A stretch of 64,000 bases of DNA from positions 1,364,001 through 1,428,000 of the forward strand of contig CAWJCN010000003.1 of assembly GCA_963841415.1 (NCBI GenBank), written 5' to 3'. The translations under genes and the position numbers were made by a program. A model generated the notes under the pieces. The model did not search any database, was not told the origin of the DNA, and saw only the letters and a list, made by a program, of their open reading frames with translations. This document shows positions 52,518 to 60,678 of the stretch, piece by piece. The stretch comes from DASUAS01 sp963841415. Its GTDB lineage: Bacteria; Actinomycetota; Acidimicrobiia; IMCC26256; DASPTH01. Within the stretch, counting starts at the first letter, position 1; the number at the start of each line of letters is the position of its first letter.

Positions 52518-53732
52518 ATGTCTGCGTCGGAGCCGCCCGAAGATCCGAACGCCTGGAACCCCGACGACACCAGCGCGGTGCCGGTCGGACCCGAACCGGA
52601 GCCTACGGGTGCGGGTGGTTCCGGAGGCGCGGGCGGATGGGGACAGGCACGCGTCGAGCCGTTCGCGATCGCCGCGCTCGTGTGGGCGATCGTCAGCATC
52701 GTCATCCCGGTCATCGGCACGATCGTCGCCTTCGTGCTCGCGGCGCGCGCGGCCGACCTCATCCGTCGGTCGCGTGGCGAACGCACGGGGACGCAGTACG
52801 TCACCGCGGCGCGCATCGTCGCCGGCGCGGTGCTGGCGCTCTGGATCATCGGCGGGATCGCCTTCCTCGCGCTGCGCGACGACGGCTCGTCGAGCAACGT
52901 CGCGGTGCCCACGCAGCCCCCGCCGACCACGATCGCACCGGTCACCACGGCCACGACGGTCGCGCCGGCGACGACGACCACCACCAGGCCGCCGGCCACC
53001 ACCAGCACGCTGCCGCCGCCCACCATCTCGGTCATCCCGCCTCCGCCCACCGTGGCCCCGACGAGCGCGCCGGTCACGCCGACCACGGTCGCGCCCCCGC
53101 CGCCCACCACGACCATCCCGCCCACCACGACCGTCCCGCCCACGACGACGAAGCCGCCGCCGCCGACGACGACGCCCGAGCAGGCGGCGGCCAAGGTGCA
53201 GAGCGCTCTCCTCGGCAAGATCAAGGACAGCAACCGGGGCGTGCCCAACGACGAGCGCGTCGTCGTGAGCTACACGCCCGGCCAGGACCTGCTCGTGACC
53301 TGGGCGATCAACAACGGGGACGTCGGCGAGCCTCCGACCGGGACGCCAACGTGCCCCACGCCGCCGACCGCTCCGCCGAGCTCGACGTCGACGACGACCA
53401 CCACCACGACCACGCTTCCCGACAGCGGGACGACGTCGACCACCACGACGACCATCCCGAAGGGGAAGCACACCACCCAGCAGGAGGCTCGCATCGAGGC
53501 GAGGTCCATGCTGCAGACGATCAGGGGTCAGATCACCACCCTGAAGCTCGACATTCCGGATGGGGTGCAGCTGGTCGGCACGTACCCGATCGAGACCGCG
53601 GGTGAGGACGACGTCGTCCAGGCGCTCTACAGCAAGTCGACCGTGCAGGGGAACCTGCCCGGCTTCGCGAAGATGTTCGAGTCGCCGCCGGCCGAGGTCG
53701 TCCAGTGCCTGAACCCGGCGTTCGAGCTGTAG
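52518..53732 (+). CDS. membrane protein with DUF4190-like helices and long Thr/Pro-rich external stalk
   Basis: A 404-aa protein with an acidic Gly/Pro-rich N-terminus. Two helices follow (FAIAALVWAIVSIVIPVIGTIVAFVLAARAADLI and ARIVAGAVLALWIIGGIAFLAL), as in DUF4190 proteins. A stalk from about residue 135 to 215 consists almost entirely of T, P, V and A, and a second Ser/Thr run lies near residues 285-315. A terminal domain (SMLQTIRGQITTLKLDIPDGVQLVGTYPI) follows. The stalk is a likely O-mannosylation target. The function is unknown; a surface display or sensor role is inferred. Confidence 0.65.
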   Translation: MSASEPPEDPNAWNPDDTSAVPVGPEPEPTGAGGSGGAGGWGQARVEPFAIAALVWAIVSIVIPVIGTIVAFVLAARAADLIRRSRGERTGTQYVTAARIVAGAVLALWIIGGIAFLALRDDGSSSNVAVPTQPPPTTIAPVTTATTVAPATTTTTRPPATTSTLPPPTISVIPPPPTVAPTSAPVTPTTVAPPPPTTTIPPTTTVPPTTTKPPPPTTTPEQAAAKVQSALLGKIKDSNRGVPNDERVVVSYTPGQDLLVTWAINNGDVGEPPTGTPTCPTPPTAPPSSTSTTTTTTTTLPDSGTTSTTTTTIPKGKHTTQQEARIEARSMLQTIRGQITTLKLDIPDGVQLVGTYPIETAGEDDVVQALYSKSTVQGNLPGFAKMFESPPAEVVQCLNPAFEL

Positions 53733-53738
53733 TCGGCG

Positions 53739-54128
53739 TCACCCGCGCTCGCGCAGCAGGTCTCGGATCTCGCCGAGGAGCACGACCTCGTCGCTCTTGT
53801 CCTCGGCCGCGTCCTCGCCACCGCGCCGGCGCCGCTTCTGCATCTCCTCGAATGCCTTGATGACGACGAAGAGCGTCGCCGCGATGATGAGGAAGTTCAC
53901 GAGCGCGGTGAGGAACCGGCCGTAGTAGATGATGCCGTCGTTCAGCGTGAACGTGAGCTGGTCGAAGTTCGGCTGTCCGAAGATCGCCGCGATCACCTGC
54001 ATGATGACGTCGTTCACCAGCGAGTTCACCACCGCGTTGAACGCCACGCCGATGACCACCGCTACCGCAAGATCGAGCACGTTCCCGCGCATCACGAACT
54101 TGCGGAAGTCCTCCAACAACTTGTTCAC
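53739..54128 (-). CDS. mscL: large-conductance mechanosensitive channel MscL
   Basis: A 129-aa channel subunit: LEDFRKFVMRGNVLDLAVAVVIGVAFNAVVNSLVNDVIM is the highly conserved first helix with the gate. An extracellular loop follows, then YYGRFLTALVNFLIIAATLFVVIKAFEEM as helix 2, and an acidic C-terminal bundle (DEVVLLGEIRDLL). The length is typical. The start is the GTG at 54126-54128, as homology begins at NKLLEDF. It releases osmolytes on osmotic downshock. It is divergent from the AbiEi-DUF559 gene. Confidence 0.95.
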   Translation of the reverse strand: MNKLLEDFRKFVMRGNVLDLAVAVVIGVAFNAVVNSLVNDVIMQVIAAIFGQPNFDQLTFTLNDGIIYYGRFLTALVNFLIIAATLFVVIKAFEEMQKRRRRGGEDAAEDKSDEVVLLGEIRDLLRERG

Positions 54129-54171
54129 CTGTCTCCTCCTCAACCTCGCCTCTCGTCCGCCGACCAAACCC

Positions 54172-54223
54172 GCCAAAAGGTAGCGATTTGTCTCACATAT
54201 GAGACGTGTCGCTACCTTTTGGC
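54172..54223. repeat. 52-bp palindrome, left copy flanking the AbiEi-DUF559 gene
   Basis: The 15-bp outer arms (54172-54186 and 54209-54223, GCCAAAAGGTAGCGA and its complement) are perfect. A 3-nt bubble, an inner GTCTC/GAGAC stem and the loop ACATAT complete it. It lies in the 134-bp gap between mscL and the AbiEi-DUF559 start. A near-identical copy, differing at only a few bubble, loop and outermost positions, is at 55180-55227. Confidence 0.9.
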
Positions 54224-54262
54224 CGGACGATCAGGCGCGCGAGACGTCGGTCGCCTCGCGTC

Positions 54263-55189
54263 GTGTCTTCAGATGTGCCCGACGACGATCGGATCGCATT
54301 CCTCGGAAATCATGCGCGCCGCCAGCACGGCGTGTTCACGCTCGCCCAGGCGCTCTCAGCCGGTTACGCACGCGCAACTGTCTACCGACGTGTCACCTCG
54401 GGAGAGTGGGCTGAGGTCGCGCCGCGTGTGTTCAGGATCGAACCTTCGTCGGCGCCGGATTGGCGCACCCTGACCATGGCCCGAGCGCTCTCGGTCAATG
54501 GTGCGGCCTGCCGCCGGACCGCGCTGGCACTCCACGGACTGCTCGGCCCGCCCGCGGAGCCGGAGGTCGTCGTCGTTCGGACCCGGCGAACCGCGGCCCG
54601 GGCGCCGGCGCCGTCGACGGATCGGCTGCCCGCGGCAGACCTGTGCGTCGTCGACGGAATTGCCGTGACGACGCCAGCTCGGACGCTGATCGACGTGGCC
54701 GGCCGTCTTCCCCGGGCTCAGTTCGAGGACGTCCTGGATACGGCGATCGTGCAGCGGATCGTGACCGTCGATCGACTCCACGCGCGAGCGCAGGACCTGT
54801 GGGCGCCGCGCCGCAACGGATGCGCCATCGTCCTCGAGCTGCTCGACGAGCGTGACCCCGGAGTCCACCTCGCACGCAATGTCTGGGAGGCCAAGGTCTT
54901 GCGCGTCGTGCGCGACCTCGGGATGCCGTCGCCCAAGGTGAACCACCGGGTGCGGGTTGGCGGTCGGGTGCGGTATTTGGACCTCGCTTGGCCAGAGGCG
55001 AAGGTCGCCGTCGAGTTCGACGGGTTCGTGCCGCACTCCACTCGACGTGTCTTCGACGACGACCGTGCCCGTCAGAACGATCTCGTCGCTGCCGGATGGA
55101 TCGTCTTCCGCATCACGAAGGCGATGCTCTCGGGCGAGATCGAGCGCACGTTCGCGCCGATCGCGGCCGCGATCGCCGACAAAAGGTAG
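54263..55189 (+). CDS. AbiEi-like winged-helix / DUF559 nuclease-like protein
   Basis: A 308-aa protein. Residues about 10-60 (RRQHGVFTLAQALSAGYARATVYRRVTSGEWAEVAPRVFRI) are an AbiEi-type winged helix. ITTPARTLIDVAG-like text (AVTTPARTLIDVAGRL) is the usual linker. The C-terminus is a DUF559, Vsr-like PD-(D/E)xK domain: RYLDLAWPEAKVAVEFDG, with D and ExD, then FDDDRARQNDLVAAGWIVFRIT. The GTG at 54263 is the likely start; an upstream start lies inside the palindrome. Its stop TAG is inside the right palindrome. It is usually annotated as a type IV toxin-antitoxin-related protein, without demonstrated partner. Confidence 0.78.
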   Translation: MSSDVPDDDRIAFLGNHARRQHGVFTLAQALSAGYARATVYRRVTSGEWAEVAPRVFRIEPSSAPDWRTLTMARALSVNGAACRRTALALHGLLGPPAEPEVVVVRTRRTAARAPAPSTDRLPAADLCVVDGIAVTTPARTLIDVAGRLPRAQFEDVLDTAIVQRIVTVDRLHARAQDLWAPRRNGCAIVLELLDERDPGVHLARNVWEAKVLRVVRDLGMPSPKVNHRVRVGGRVRYLDLAWPEAKVAVEFDGFVPHSTRRVFDDDRARQNDLVAAGWIVFRITKAMLSGEIERTFAPIAAAIADKR

Positions 55190-55227
55190 CGACGTGTCTC
55201 ACATACGAGACGGATCGCTACCTTTTG
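55180..55227. repeat. 48-bp palindrome, right copy overlapping the AbiEi-DUF559 stop codon
   Basis: The 13-bp outer arms CAAAAGGTAGCGA (55180-55192) and its complement (55215-55227) are perfect. A bubble, GTCTC/GAGAC inner stem and loop ACATAC follow. The gene's last codons AAA AGG TAG (55181-55189) are part of the left arm. It also separates this gene from the convergent thiolase (stop at 55251) and may serve as a terminator. Confidence 0.9.
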
Positions 55228-55250
55228 GAAGGCGGGGGTGGGGGAGAGGG

Positions 55251-56459
55251 TCAGGTGAGGCGTTCGACGATCATGGCCATGCCCTGGCCGCCGCCGACGC
55301 ACATGCTCTCCATGCCGTAGCGGGCGTTGGCGTCCTCGAGGCCGTTGAGCAGCGTGGTCATGATGCGGGCGCCGGTCATGCCGAACGGGTGCCCGAGTGC
55401 GATGGCACCGCCGTGCACGTTGAGCTTGTCCCACGGGATGCCCAGCTCGCGGGCCGACGGCACGACCTGCGCCGCGAACGCCTCGTTGATCTCGACCAGG
55501 TCGATGTCGTCGATGTTCATCCCGGCCCGCGCCATCGCCTGACGGCACGCGTCGATCGGGCCGAGCCCCATGATCTCGGGGTCGAGCGCCGACACGCCGC
55601 TGGCGACGATGCGCGCCAGCGGCGTCACACCCAGCGCTTCGGCCTTCGCCTCGCTCATCACCAGCACCGCCGCGGCGCCGTCGTTGAGCGGGCACGCGTT
55701 CCCCGCGGTGACGGTGCCGTCAGGACGGAACACCGGCTTCAGCGCCGCGAGCCCCTCGACGGTCGTGCCCGGCCGCGGCCCGTCGTCCTTCGCGACGACG
55801 GTGCCGTCGGGCGTCGTCACCGGCGTGATCTCACGTTCGAAGAAGCCGTTCTCCTGCGACTCGACCGCACGCTGCTGCGACAACGCGGCGAACTCGTCCA
55901 TCTCCTCGCGCGTCACCTTGGCGTACTCGGCAACGTTCTCCGCGGTCTGTCCCATCGCGATGTAGATGTCGGGCAGCCCACCGATCGGCGCCCACGAGTC
56001 GAACCCACCCTGGGTGCGCGACTCGGTGCGCGCCTCAGCGTCGGCGAACTTCGCGTTGTGCGTGCCCGGCCCGCCGTCGGACATGCCGGAGCGGAAGCGG
56101 CTCACCGTCTCCACCCCGCCGGCGACGAACACGTCGCCCTCACCGGCCTTGATCGCGTGCGCGGCCATGCGGATGGTCTGCAGCGACGACGAGCAGTACC
56201 GGTTGACGGTGACGCCCGGCGCGCCCTCGAGCCCGGCGAGCAGCGCGGTCACGCGCGCAACGTTGTACCCCGCCTCACCGGCCGGCTGCGCGTTGCCCCA
56301 GATGACGTCCTCGACCAGCGCCGGATCGACCGCGGGCGCCTTCTCGAGGAGCGACTGCACGATCGTGGCCCCGAGGTCGTCGGGACGCAGGTCGACGAGC
56401 GAACCCTTGTTGGCCCGCCCGATGGGCGTACGGGCAGTGGCAACGATGACGGCTTCCAT
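55251..56459 (-). CDS. acetyl-CoA C-acyltransferase (thiolase)
   Basis: A 402-aa thiolase. EAVIVATARTPIGRANKGSLVDLRPDDL starts the fold, VTVNRYCSSSLQTIRMA contains the acyl-accepting Cys, and VHGGAIALGHPFGMTGAR the active-site His. SMCVGGGQGMAMIVE contains the second Cys. All catalytic residues are present. It cleaves 3-ketoacyl-CoA in beta-oxidation. The start is the ATG at 56457-56459. It is divergent from lysS (71 bp gap). Confidence 0.93.
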   Translation of the reverse strand: MEAVIVATARTPIGRANKGSLVDLRPDDLGATIVQSLLEKAPAVDPALVEDVIWGNAQPAGEAGYNVARVTALLAGLEGAPGVTVNRYCSSSLQTIRMAAHAIKAGEGDVFVAGGVETVSRFRSGMSDGGPGTHNAKFADAEARTESRTQGGFDSWAPIGGLPDIYIAMGQTAENVAEYAKVTREEMDEFAALSQQRAVESQENGFFEREITPVTTPDGTVVAKDDGPRPGTTVEGLAALKPVFRPDGTVTAGNACPLNDGAAAVLVMSEAKAEALGVTPLARIVASGVSALDPEIMGLGPIDACRQAMARAGMNIDDIDLVEINEAFAAQVVPSARELGIPWDKLNVHGGAIALGHPFGMTGARIMTTLLNGLEDANARYGMESMCVGGGQGMAMIVERLT

Positions 56460-56530
56460 GTTTCGATCTCCTGTTCGCGGCGGCCGAATGGTACCGCCGA
56501 GATCCGCGACCCCCACCTAGCATCAGCCGG

Positions 56531-58041
56531 ATGCCCGACGACGCCGCCGCCGACGACGCGCCCGCGTCCGATCTCCCGGCTGAGCGCGCTCGCCGGCTCG
56601 CCGACCTCGACGACCTGCGTGCGCACGGCGTCGATCCCTACCCCGTGCGTTTCGACCGCGACCGCACCCTCCATCAGCTCCGCGAGGAGTTCGGCGATCT
56701 CCCGCCCGCAACGGAGACCGACGTGCGGGTGCGGATCGCGGGCCGGATCCGGCTGCTGCGACGCCAGGGCAAGCTGACGTTCGCAACCGTGCGCGACCAG
56801 TCCGACTCGGTGCAGCTCTTCGTGGACCGGGGCGTGCTGGGCGAGGCACGCCAGGCCGAGTTCAACCACCTCGACCTCGGCGACTGGGTGGGCGTCGACG
56901 GCACGGTGATGACCACGCGCAAGGGCGAGCTCTCGGTGAAGATCGACAGCTTCCACTTGCTCGCCAAGTCGTTGCGACCGCTGCCCGACAAGTGGCACGG
57001 CCTCTCCGCGGTCGACACCCGCTTCCGCCAGCGCTACGTCGACCTGATCGTGAACGACGACGCGCGGCGCGTGTTCGCGGTCCGCTTCGCCGCGGTGGCG
57101 GCCATCCGTCGTGAGCTCGCCGACCTGGGTTTCGTCGAGGTGGAGACGCCGGTGCTCGGTCACGAGCTCGGCGGGGCGACCGCTCGCCCGTTCGTCACCC
57201 ACCACAACGCGCTGGACGTCGACCTCTACCTCCGCATCGCGCCCGAGCTGCACCTCAAGCGGCTGGTCGTCGGCGGGTTCGAGCGCGTGTTCGAGATCGG
57301 TCGCGTCTTCCGCAACGAGGGCGTCGACACCAGTCACAACCCCGAGTTCACGATGCTCGAGGTGTACCAGGCGTTCGCCGACTACCACGACATGATGACG
57401 CTCACCGAGCGACTTGTCGTTACCGCCGCCCGCGCCGCGCGCGACGGCGACACCGTGCTCGAGCTGCAGGAGCAGCGCATCGACCTCGCGGAGCCGTGGC
57501 CGCGCGCCACGATGGTCGGGCTGATCCGCGAGCACGTCGGCGTCGACATCGATCCGTCGATGGACGTCGCCACCGCGCCGCGGTGCTCGACGATCTGAAG
57601 CTCACATACAAGCACGAGTGGGGCGCGGGTCGCCTCACCCACGAGGTCTACGACCAGCTCGTCGAGCCGAAGCTCGTCCGTCCCACCTTCGTGCTCGACC
57701 ACCCGCGTGAGACCTCGCCGCTGGCGCGTGCACACCGCGACGACCCGACTCTGGTCGAACGGTTCGAGGTGGTGGTGAACGGCAACGAGCTCGCCAACGC
57801 GTACAGCGAGCTCAACGACCCGATCGATCAGCGGGCGCGCTTCGAGGCCGAAGCCCGGGCCCGAGCCGCGGGCGACGCGGAAGCGGGTACCGTCGACGAG
57901 GACTACCTGCGTGCACTCGAGTTCGGGCTCCCGCCCACCGGTGGGATGGGTCTCGGCATCGACCGCCTCACCATGGTGCTGGCCGGCGTCACGAGCATCC
58001 GCGAAGTGATCCTGTTCCCCACGCTCAAGCCCGAGGCGTGA
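56531..58041 (+). CDS. lysS: lysyl-tRNA synthetase, class II, frameshifted near 57580
   Basis: The first frame covers the OB-fold (RIAGRIRLLRRQGKLTFATVRDQSDSVQLFV) and class II motif 1 (FVEVETPVLGHELGGATARPFVTHHNALDVDLYLRIAPELHLKRLVVGGFERVFEIGRVFRNEGVDTSHNPEFTMLE includes motif 2). One base is missing near 57580. The second frame goes on: LTYKHEWGAGRLTHEVYDQLVEPKLVRPTFVLDHP, ANAYSELNDPIDQ and GLPPTGGMGLGIDRLTMVLAG (motif 3). The joined length is about 503 aa. The enzyme is essential unless a second copy exists, so a sequencing error is the most likely cause. Confidence 0.93.
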
Positions 58042-58079
58042 CCGTACGACACAGTGAGACCATCACAAGGAGCTCTGGA

Positions 58080-58640
58080 ATGATCCGTCGTGTCTGTTGT
58101 GCCGGCGCGCTGATTGTCGCGTTGGTGGTCACTTCGGTCCCCGCCGCGCACGCGTCGACGACCCCGGGGGTCTGGGCGACCAAGTTCTGCAACGCGCTGG
58201 GCAAGTGGCAGAAGACGGTCACGTCCGAGTCGAAGAAGGCGAGCAACGCGCTCGACGTCACCTCGGGTAGCGACCTCTCGGCCATCCGCGAGGAGTTCAC
58301 GAAGTTCCTGGCGAAGGACGTCCACGCGACGGATTCCGCGATCAAGGCGATCAACCGCGCCGGGACCCCGGATGTCACGAACGGCAGCAAGATCCAGGCC
58401 AAGGTCATCGCCGGGTTCCAGGCCACGTCCGACGTGTTCGCCGGCGCGCGGCAGGACGCAGTCGCGCTCTCGACGTCCGATCCGACCTCGTTCGTCGCCG
58501 ACGCGACGAAGATCGAGACCAATCTGAGCTCTGCGGCCGACGGGTTCACCCAGGCGTTCTCGCAGGTCCAGTCGCTCGACAAGGACAACCAGCTGGAGAC
58601 GTCTCTCACGAAGGCTCGGGCCTGCAAATTCCTCCGGTGA
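58080..58640 (+). CDS. secreted alpha-helical protein of unknown function
   Basis: This 186-aa protein has a signal peptide (IRRVCCAGALIVALVVTSVPAAHA, cleavage after AHA near residue 25). The mature part is mostly amphipathic helix with two Cys (FCNALGKW; ARACKFLR at the end) that could form a disulfide. AAGG AG-like Shine-Dalgarno (AAGGAG) lies 8 bp before the ATG at 58080; the longer frame from 58038 would overlap lysS. Similar small secreted helical proteins exist in Acidimicrobiia and other actinobacteria; I do not recognise a named family. Followed by a convergent SDR whose stop directly abuts. Confidence 0.65.
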   Translation: MIRRVCCAGALIVALVVTSVPAAHASTTPGVWATKFCNALGKWQKTVTSESKKASNALDVTSGSDLSAIREEFTKFLAKDVHATDSAIKAINRAGTPDVTNGSKIQAKVIAGFQATSDVFAGARQDAVALSTSDPTSFVADATKIETNLSSAADGFTQAFSQVQSLDKDNQLETSLTKARACKFLR

Positions 58641-59486
58641 TCAGGCGACGAGCTGCTCGCTGATCTCCCACAGCCGCGCCGCGGCCGCGTCGTCCTGCGC
58701 GGCTGTGCTCGGCGTGGCCGGTGTCGACTTCACCCAATAGCCACCGGTGATGCCCGCCAGCTCGGGCGCCGACGCCACGTACACCTGCGTCTGCGCGCCC
58801 TGCTCCGGGGTGAGCGCGAACGGCCGCAGCAACGGGAACACGAGGTTCGTGAGCCGCCCGGTGTCACCGTCGCGACCGAAGCGACTGGCAACAAACCCGG
58901 GATGGACGGCATTCGCCGTCACGCCCGTGTCGTTCCAGCGGCGCGCCAGTTCTCGCGTGAAGAGGATGTTGGCGAGCTTGCTCTCGGCGTACACGGTGAA
59001 GCTCCGGTACTTCTTCGTCGACTGGAGATCGTCGAAGTCGAGCCCTCGCCGCGCGCTGGAGTGCGCAGCCGACGCGACGTTCACCACGCGCGCGGCGTCG
59101 CCCGCGACGAGCAGGTCGCGCAACGACGTGGTGAGGAGGAACGGGCCGAGGTGGTTGACCTGGAACGTCATCTCGTACCCGTCCAACGTCTCCCGGCGCG
59201 AGCCGAGCATGAGCCCGGCGTTGTTGATCAACACGTCGACGTGATCATGGGTGTCGGCATAGCGGGTCGTGAACTCGCGCACCGACGCCAGATGGGCCAG
59301 GTCGAGCTCCATGACGTCGACCGTGTCGCTGGAGCTCCGATCGCGGATCTCGGCGAGCGAGTTCGCGCCGTTGTCGAGGTTGCGCGTGGTGAAGGTGACC
59401 GACGCGCCCTCGGTCGCGAGTGCCACCGCCGTCTCCTTGCCGATCCCGCTGTTCCCTCCGGTGATCAGCACGGTGCGCCCGTCCAT
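58641..59486 (-). CDS. short-chain dehydrogenase, retinol dehydrogenase-like
   Basis: A 281-aa SDR. RTVLITGGNSGIGKETAVALATEGASVTFTTRN has the NADP-type Arg after the second strand. VDVLINNAGLMLGSRRETLDGYEMTFQVNHLGPFLLT and VVNVASAAHSSARRG supply NNAG and Ser, and FTVYAESKLANILFTREL the Tyr/Lys pair. The pattern is that of the retinol dehydrogenase/oxidoreductase WW-domain-like branch (SDR family with long variable C-terminus). The start at 59486 follows homology. Confidence 0.9.
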   Translation of the reverse strand: MDGRTVLITGGNSGIGKETAVALATEGASVTFTTRNLDNGANSLAEIRDRSSSDTVDVMELDLAHLASVREFTTRYADTHDHVDVLINNAGLMLGSRRETLDGYEMTFQVNHLGPFLLTTSLRDLLVAGDAARVVNVASAAHSSARRGLDFDDLQSTKKYRSFTVYAESKLANILFTRELARRWNDTGVTANAVHPGFVASRFGRDGDTGRLTNLVFPLLRPFALTPEQGAQTQVYVASAPELAGITGGYWVKSTPATPSTAAQDDAAAARLWEISEQLVA

Positions 59487-59532
59487 CGACTCCGCCACGA
59501 GACCGCAAGCTAGCCCCGCGTACACTCCGCCC

Positions 59533-60678
59533 GTGTCCGACCTCCCGCTCGACGGCGTGCGCGTCGTCGACCTCACGACAGTGGTGTCGGGGCCCTACGG
59601 CACGCTGCTCCTCTCCGACTTCGGCGCCGACGTGGTGAAGGTCGAGGCACCGACCGGTGACGTCGCCCGCGACCTCGGACCCCGCGTGCACGACGGCATG
59701 GCCGCCGTGTACCTGGCGTGCAACCGGGGCAAGCGCAGCGTCGTGCTCGACCTCGCCACCCACGACGGCCGCACCGGCCTCGCCGAGCTCGCCGCCGCCT
59801 CGGATGTCGTCGTGCACAACATGCGGCGCGACGCTGCGGTCCGGTGCGGTGCCGACCCCGACACGCTCCTCGCCGTGAACCCGAACCTGGTGCACTGCGC
59901 GATCGTCGGGTTCGGCGCCGACGGTCCGTACGCCGACCTCCCCGCGTACGACGACACCGTCCAGGCCGTCGCGGGCATCGCCGGCGCGCAGTCGTGGATG
60001 CACGGCGAGCCCACGTACGCGGCGAACGCGGTGGCCGACAAGGTCGCCGGGATCGCGGCGGCGTTCGCGATCGCGGCCGCGTTGCGCAAGCGAGAGGTTG
60101 ACGGCCGGGGTGCCGTGATCGAGGTACCGATGGCCGAGCTGCTCACCTCGTTCGGATTGGTCGAGCACCTGTGGGGTCGGGTCTTCGTGCCGCCACTCGG
60201 CGACGCGCGCTACCCGCGCATCTCGTCGCCGGCGCGGCGGCCGTTCCCGACCGCCGACGGTCACCTCGCCGCGGTCGTCTACACCGACCGCGACTGGTCG
60301 CGCTTCTTCGCAATGATCGGTCGTCCCGAGCTCGCCGACGAACCGCGGTACGCGACGCTCCACTCGCGGACGCAGCACCTCGACGAGCTGTACGCGATCG
60401 TCGCCGAGACCCTGGCCAGTGACACCACCGCGGTGTGGTTCGAGCGCTTCCGCGACGCGGGCATTCCCGCCGCGCCCTACAACTCGGTCGACGACCTGTT
60501 CGACGACGAGCACTACCGAGCGGTGGGCCTGTTCGAGGAGGTCGACCATCCGACCGAGGGTCGCCTCCTGCAGTGCGTGACGCCGATCACCATCGACGGC
60601 CGACGGGTCGGCAACGATCGCCCGGCCCCGGCGTTGGGCGCCGACACCGACGCCCTCTTCGACGACCTCAAGCGCTGA
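59533..60678 (+). CDS. CoA-transferase family III (CaiB/BaiF-like)
   Basis: A 381-aa protein. LPLDGVRVVDLTTVVSGPYGTLLLSDFGADVVKVEAPTGDVARDLGP is the CaiB start, and LACNRGKRSVVLDLATHDGR with VVHNMRRDAAVRCGAD surrounds the Asp region. YDDTVQAVAGIAGAQS and AGIPAAPYNSVDDLFDDEHYRAVGLFEEVDHP follow as the small-domain motif. The catalytic Asp of family III lies in the first segment pair; which acid is catalytic is not certain by eye. It swaps CoA between acids. The GTG at 59533 is the start. Confidence 0.88.
   Translation: MSDLPLDGVRVVDLTTVVSGPYGTLLLSDFGADVVKVEAPTGDVARDLGPRVHDGMAAVYLACNRGKRSVVLDLATHDGRTGLAELAAASDVVVHNMRRDAAVRCGADPDTLLAVNPNLVHCAIVGFGADGPYADLPAYDDTVQAVAGIAGAQSWMHGEPTYAANAVADKVAGIAAAFAIAAALRKREVDGRGAVIEVPMAELLTSFGLVEHLWGRVFVPPLGDARYPRISSPARRPFPTADGHLAAVVYTDRDWSRFFAMIGRPELADEPRYATLHSRTQHLDELYAIVAETLASDTTAVWFERFRDAGIPAAPYNSVDDLFDDEHYRAVGLFEEVDHPTEGRLLQCVTPITIDGRRVGNDRPAPALGADTDALFDDLKR

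Noticed and set aside
57550..57610. Programmed frameshifting in lysS.
   Set aside because: No slippery sequence or downstream structure is evident, and twelve other conserved genes show similar one-base breaks of both signs, so error is simpler.
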